Positions 62,901 to 64,000 of a stretch of DNA of 64,000 bases are shown piece after piece. The notes under the pieces were generated by a model. The model was not told the DNA's origin. It was given only the letters and a program-made list of their open reading frames with translations, and searched no databases. Position numbers and translations under genes: made by a program. The number at the start of each line of letters is the position of its first letter. The stretch's first letter is position 1. The stretch is taken from contig NZ_CP108529.1 of NCBI RefSeq assembly GCF_036002945.1, positions 8,055,001-8,119,000 on the forward strand. The letters run 5' to 3'. Source of the DNA: Streptomyces sp. NBC_01224 (GTDB taxonomy: Bacteria > Actinomycetota > Actinomycetes > Streptomycetales > Streptomycetaceae).

Positions 62901-64000
62901 ACAAACTGAACCTCCCCGCGAACTCCAAGACGCGCGGTGACGTGCTTTCCGACACCGCCGCCGTGTACGACAACGCCACGGCCACCGGCTGGTCGGCCTC
63001 CCAGTCCCCGACCCGAGGTCTCGCCACCTGGACCGGCAGGGCCAAGGCGTACCCGGCCGCGATCGGTACGAACGACCGCACCCCCGCCCTCGACGGCGGC
63101 TGGCAGACGGTCACCAAGACCACGTACGACACCCTCGGACGCCCGCTCAGCGTCACGGACGCCAAGGGCAACGCCACCACCACGACGTACTACCCCGCAG
63201 CGGCGGGCCCGCTCACCTCCACCGTTGTCGCTGCGCCCAAGCTCGCCTCCAACGGCCAGTCCCACAAGACGTACACCTACGTCGACCCGGCACGCGGTTC
63301 GGTCACCAGCATCCTCGACGCCAACGTCAAGAAGACCGAGAACACCTACGACGCACTCGGCCGCATCACCGACACCTGGGCACCCAACCGCAGCAAGGGC
63401 ACCGACACCCCGACGGTGAAGTACGACTACAACTTCGCCCGCGGCAGCCAGCCTTGGACCTCGGTCGCCACCATCAAGGCCGACGGCCAGAGCTACCAGA
63501 CCAGCTACGCCATCACCGACGCACTCCTGCGCCCACTCCAGACCCAGACCGCATCGCCCCTCGGCGGCCGGATCCTGACCGACACCCGCTACGACTCACG
63601 CGGCCTCGCCTACGAGACGTACGCCGACATCTACGACAACCTCAACGCCCCGGACGGCAAGTACGCCCGTGCCTCCTACGCCCACACCCCGGCCCTGACC
63701 CGGACCACGTACGACGAGGCAGCACGCCCCACGACCAGCACGTTCACCGTCTTCGGTGACGACCGGTGGTCGACCACCACCAGTTACACCGGTGACTCGA
63801 CCGCCACCACGGCGGTCAAGGGCGGCAACGCCACCCGCACCATCACCGACGCCCTGGGCCGCACCACCGAGACCCGCACCTACGCAGGCACCGAGCCGAA
63901 CGACACCGCGTACGGCGCCACCACCGGCACCGCCTACACCCGGGTGAAGTACGACTACACCCGCGACGGCAAGCAGTCGCAGATCACCGGCATCGACGAC
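59939..64000 (+). CDS. Secreted YD-repeat (RHS) protein, continues past the window
   Basis: At least 1354 residues from GTG 59939 (GGAGAG upstream). A signal/anchor peptide (IPLVGALVLALSIPASLTPL) is followed by an Ala/Lys-rich stretch and a TcaB/SpvB-like head (FTWSYPISVPPAAAGPAPSL, SLSYDSGSIDGRT). From about residue 1030 there are YD/RHS repeats (TTYDTLGRPLSVTDAKGNAT, NTYDALGRITDTWAPNR, TRTIT DALGRTTETRTY). The toxin C-terminal domain lies beyond the window. It is the standard partner of the preceding LamG gene in Streptomyces contact-dependent competition loci. Confidence 0.9.
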   Translation, partial: MFVSRPFPTFLKRGARRQPGTGTRKTRIPLVGALVLALSIPASLTPLAVAADPLGRPDVPAPRVSKVKTVSALGAKEARERVAKNRATNNKQAAQARSERAAHWPKASHSTQKISGKSATATVSVTAPRPVKAAARKGKPAAAAAGAATVNVLDQKAARGAGITGVVFTAAAESPGTAGITVDYSTFADAIGGHWGSRLGLVSLPACALTSPQKAKCRTQTPVPSRNDATKQTVSAQVAVPQATAAKGGPSAAGVFAVTAVAAAPASGSGDYKATPLTASSSWEAGGSSGAFTWSYPISVPPAAAGPAPSLSLSYDSGSIDGRTANTNNQGSMLGEGFDLTSSYIERKYGSCEDDGQDDKSDQCWKYENASLVLNGKATELVKDDAKGIWHLKNDDASQVTHETGADNGDDGDNIVDGKGDGKGEYWKVVTGDGTTYTFGLNKLDGAGTERTNSVWTAPVFGDDAGEPGYSSDTGLSGRAKTQAWRWNLDLVTDIHGNASTYWYKADTNHYAKNGDKTKLAAYTRGGYLEEIKYGQRSNTLFTGKPSGTVEFTYKERCTATDCSSLTEDTAKNWPDVPFDAICAADETDCLPTGPAFFTRKMLTGINTSVWSTAAEPDAYKPVDSYSLTYQFLDGADIGNPSDKTLTLKTLQRTGKNGGGITVPPVEFGYHMLPNRVESDGDKIVPLTRPRINTITTETGAITTVALSEPECVRGSKMPKAEDDNSLSCYPVYWPANGGDPQLDWFHKYNVTSVSTSDPAGQNEAVENSYTYENPGWHYNDDPFTPEDERTWSSWRGYQKVTTYTGDTRHPQSKTVRLYMQGMHGDKRLNTTTPRSATVAGIDVAGLDVSDATDYDQYAGSLREELTYNGAQPVTVTVNNFWNQLTASQQRSYANAKAYFVRTGRTYAYTYLPLSNTWRRSYTSHTYDDTYGMVTQSEAIGDQDKTGDETCTRVWYARNPDKGLTSLVSRTRVVGSACLSSGAVITDDKLNLPANSKTRGDVLSDTAAVYDNATATGWSASQSPTRGLATWTGRAKAYPAAIGTNDRTPALDGGWQTVTKTTYDTLGRPLSVTDAKGNATTTTYYPAAAGPLTSTVVAAPKLASNGQSHKTYTYVDPARGSVTSILDANVKKTENTYDALGRITDTWAPNRSKGTDTPTVKYDYNFARGSQPWTSVATIKADGQSYQTSYAITDALLRPLQTQTASPLGGRILTDTRYDSRGLAYETYADIYDNLNAPDGKYARASYAHTPALTRTTYDEAARPTTSTFTVFGDDRWSTTTSYTGDSTATTAVKGGNATRTITDALGRTTETRTYAGTEPNDTAYGATTGTAYTRVKYDYTRDGKQSQITGIDD

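Noticed and set aside
59939-64000. Naming the toxin of the RHS protein
   Set aside because: The C-terminal toxin domain lies beyond the window.

Overview
The window is actinomycete DNA, almost certainly from a Streptomyces chromosome. It has very high GC with G/C-biased third codon positions, frequent GTG/TTG starts, and Streptomyces-type families (TerD, Rv1733c, DUF4865, a LamG/RHS gene pair). I saw no rRNA, tRNA or CRISPR array.

Region 1 (1-21.3 kb) is ordinary, intact chromosome. It holds: a divergent MFS exporter / ROK regulator pair; a TetR-cupin-DUF4865-phosphotriesterase operon with a clear palindromic operator; a SHOCT protein / ABC ATPase / FtsX-type permease operon ending in a long hairpin; an RsbW-like kinase; a PLP-dependent cysteine-synthase-fold enzyme; two SRPBCC proteins and an SDR-DUF2867 protein; a DeoR regulator; a large membrane protein with a GHSQG esterase motif; an unusual beta-helix-AAA+ ATPase; and two small conserved proteins.

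Region 2 (21.4-40 kb) is an accessory island. A degenerate tetracycline-type ribosomal protection gene (P-loop Lys to Glu), a truncated MerR gene, a secreted YHYH protein and an IS5-like remnant precede a compact nonribosomal peptide operon. That operon runs: truncated A-T-TE protein, MFS exporter, proB, proA, class I aminotransferase, proC, and a 1679-residue A-T-C-A-T synthetase. It carries its own proline (pyrroline-5-carboxylate) supply, but shows decay: the first NRPS protein lost its upstream domains and the first adenylation domain has lost the core A7 aspartate. Fragments of a carboxylesterase (fused in frame to an acyltransferase), an amidohydrolase and another gene follow.

Region 3 (40-49 kb) is again ordinary: a double TerD protein, an HpnB-like glycosyltransferase, a Glu/Asp racemase-like protein, a membrane protein, an O-antigen-ligase-like protein, apolipoprotein N-acyltransferase, a Nudix hydrolase and an MHS-family transporter.

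Region 4 (49-58.4 kb) is a gene graveyard at an integration hotspot. It contains a cluster of GGTGCTGAC repeats, two successive broken tyrosine integrases, a dienelactone hydrolase broken into opposed halves, an intact CPA1 antiporter, a frameshifted sulfite oxidase tail abutting a truncated F420-type oxidoreductase, transposase remnants, and a toxin-like C-terminal domain fused to a broken transposase with a possible immunity gene after it.

Region 5 (58.4-64 kb) has a secreted LamG protein broken by an internal deletion, followed by a secreted YD-repeat (RHS) protein that runs off the window.
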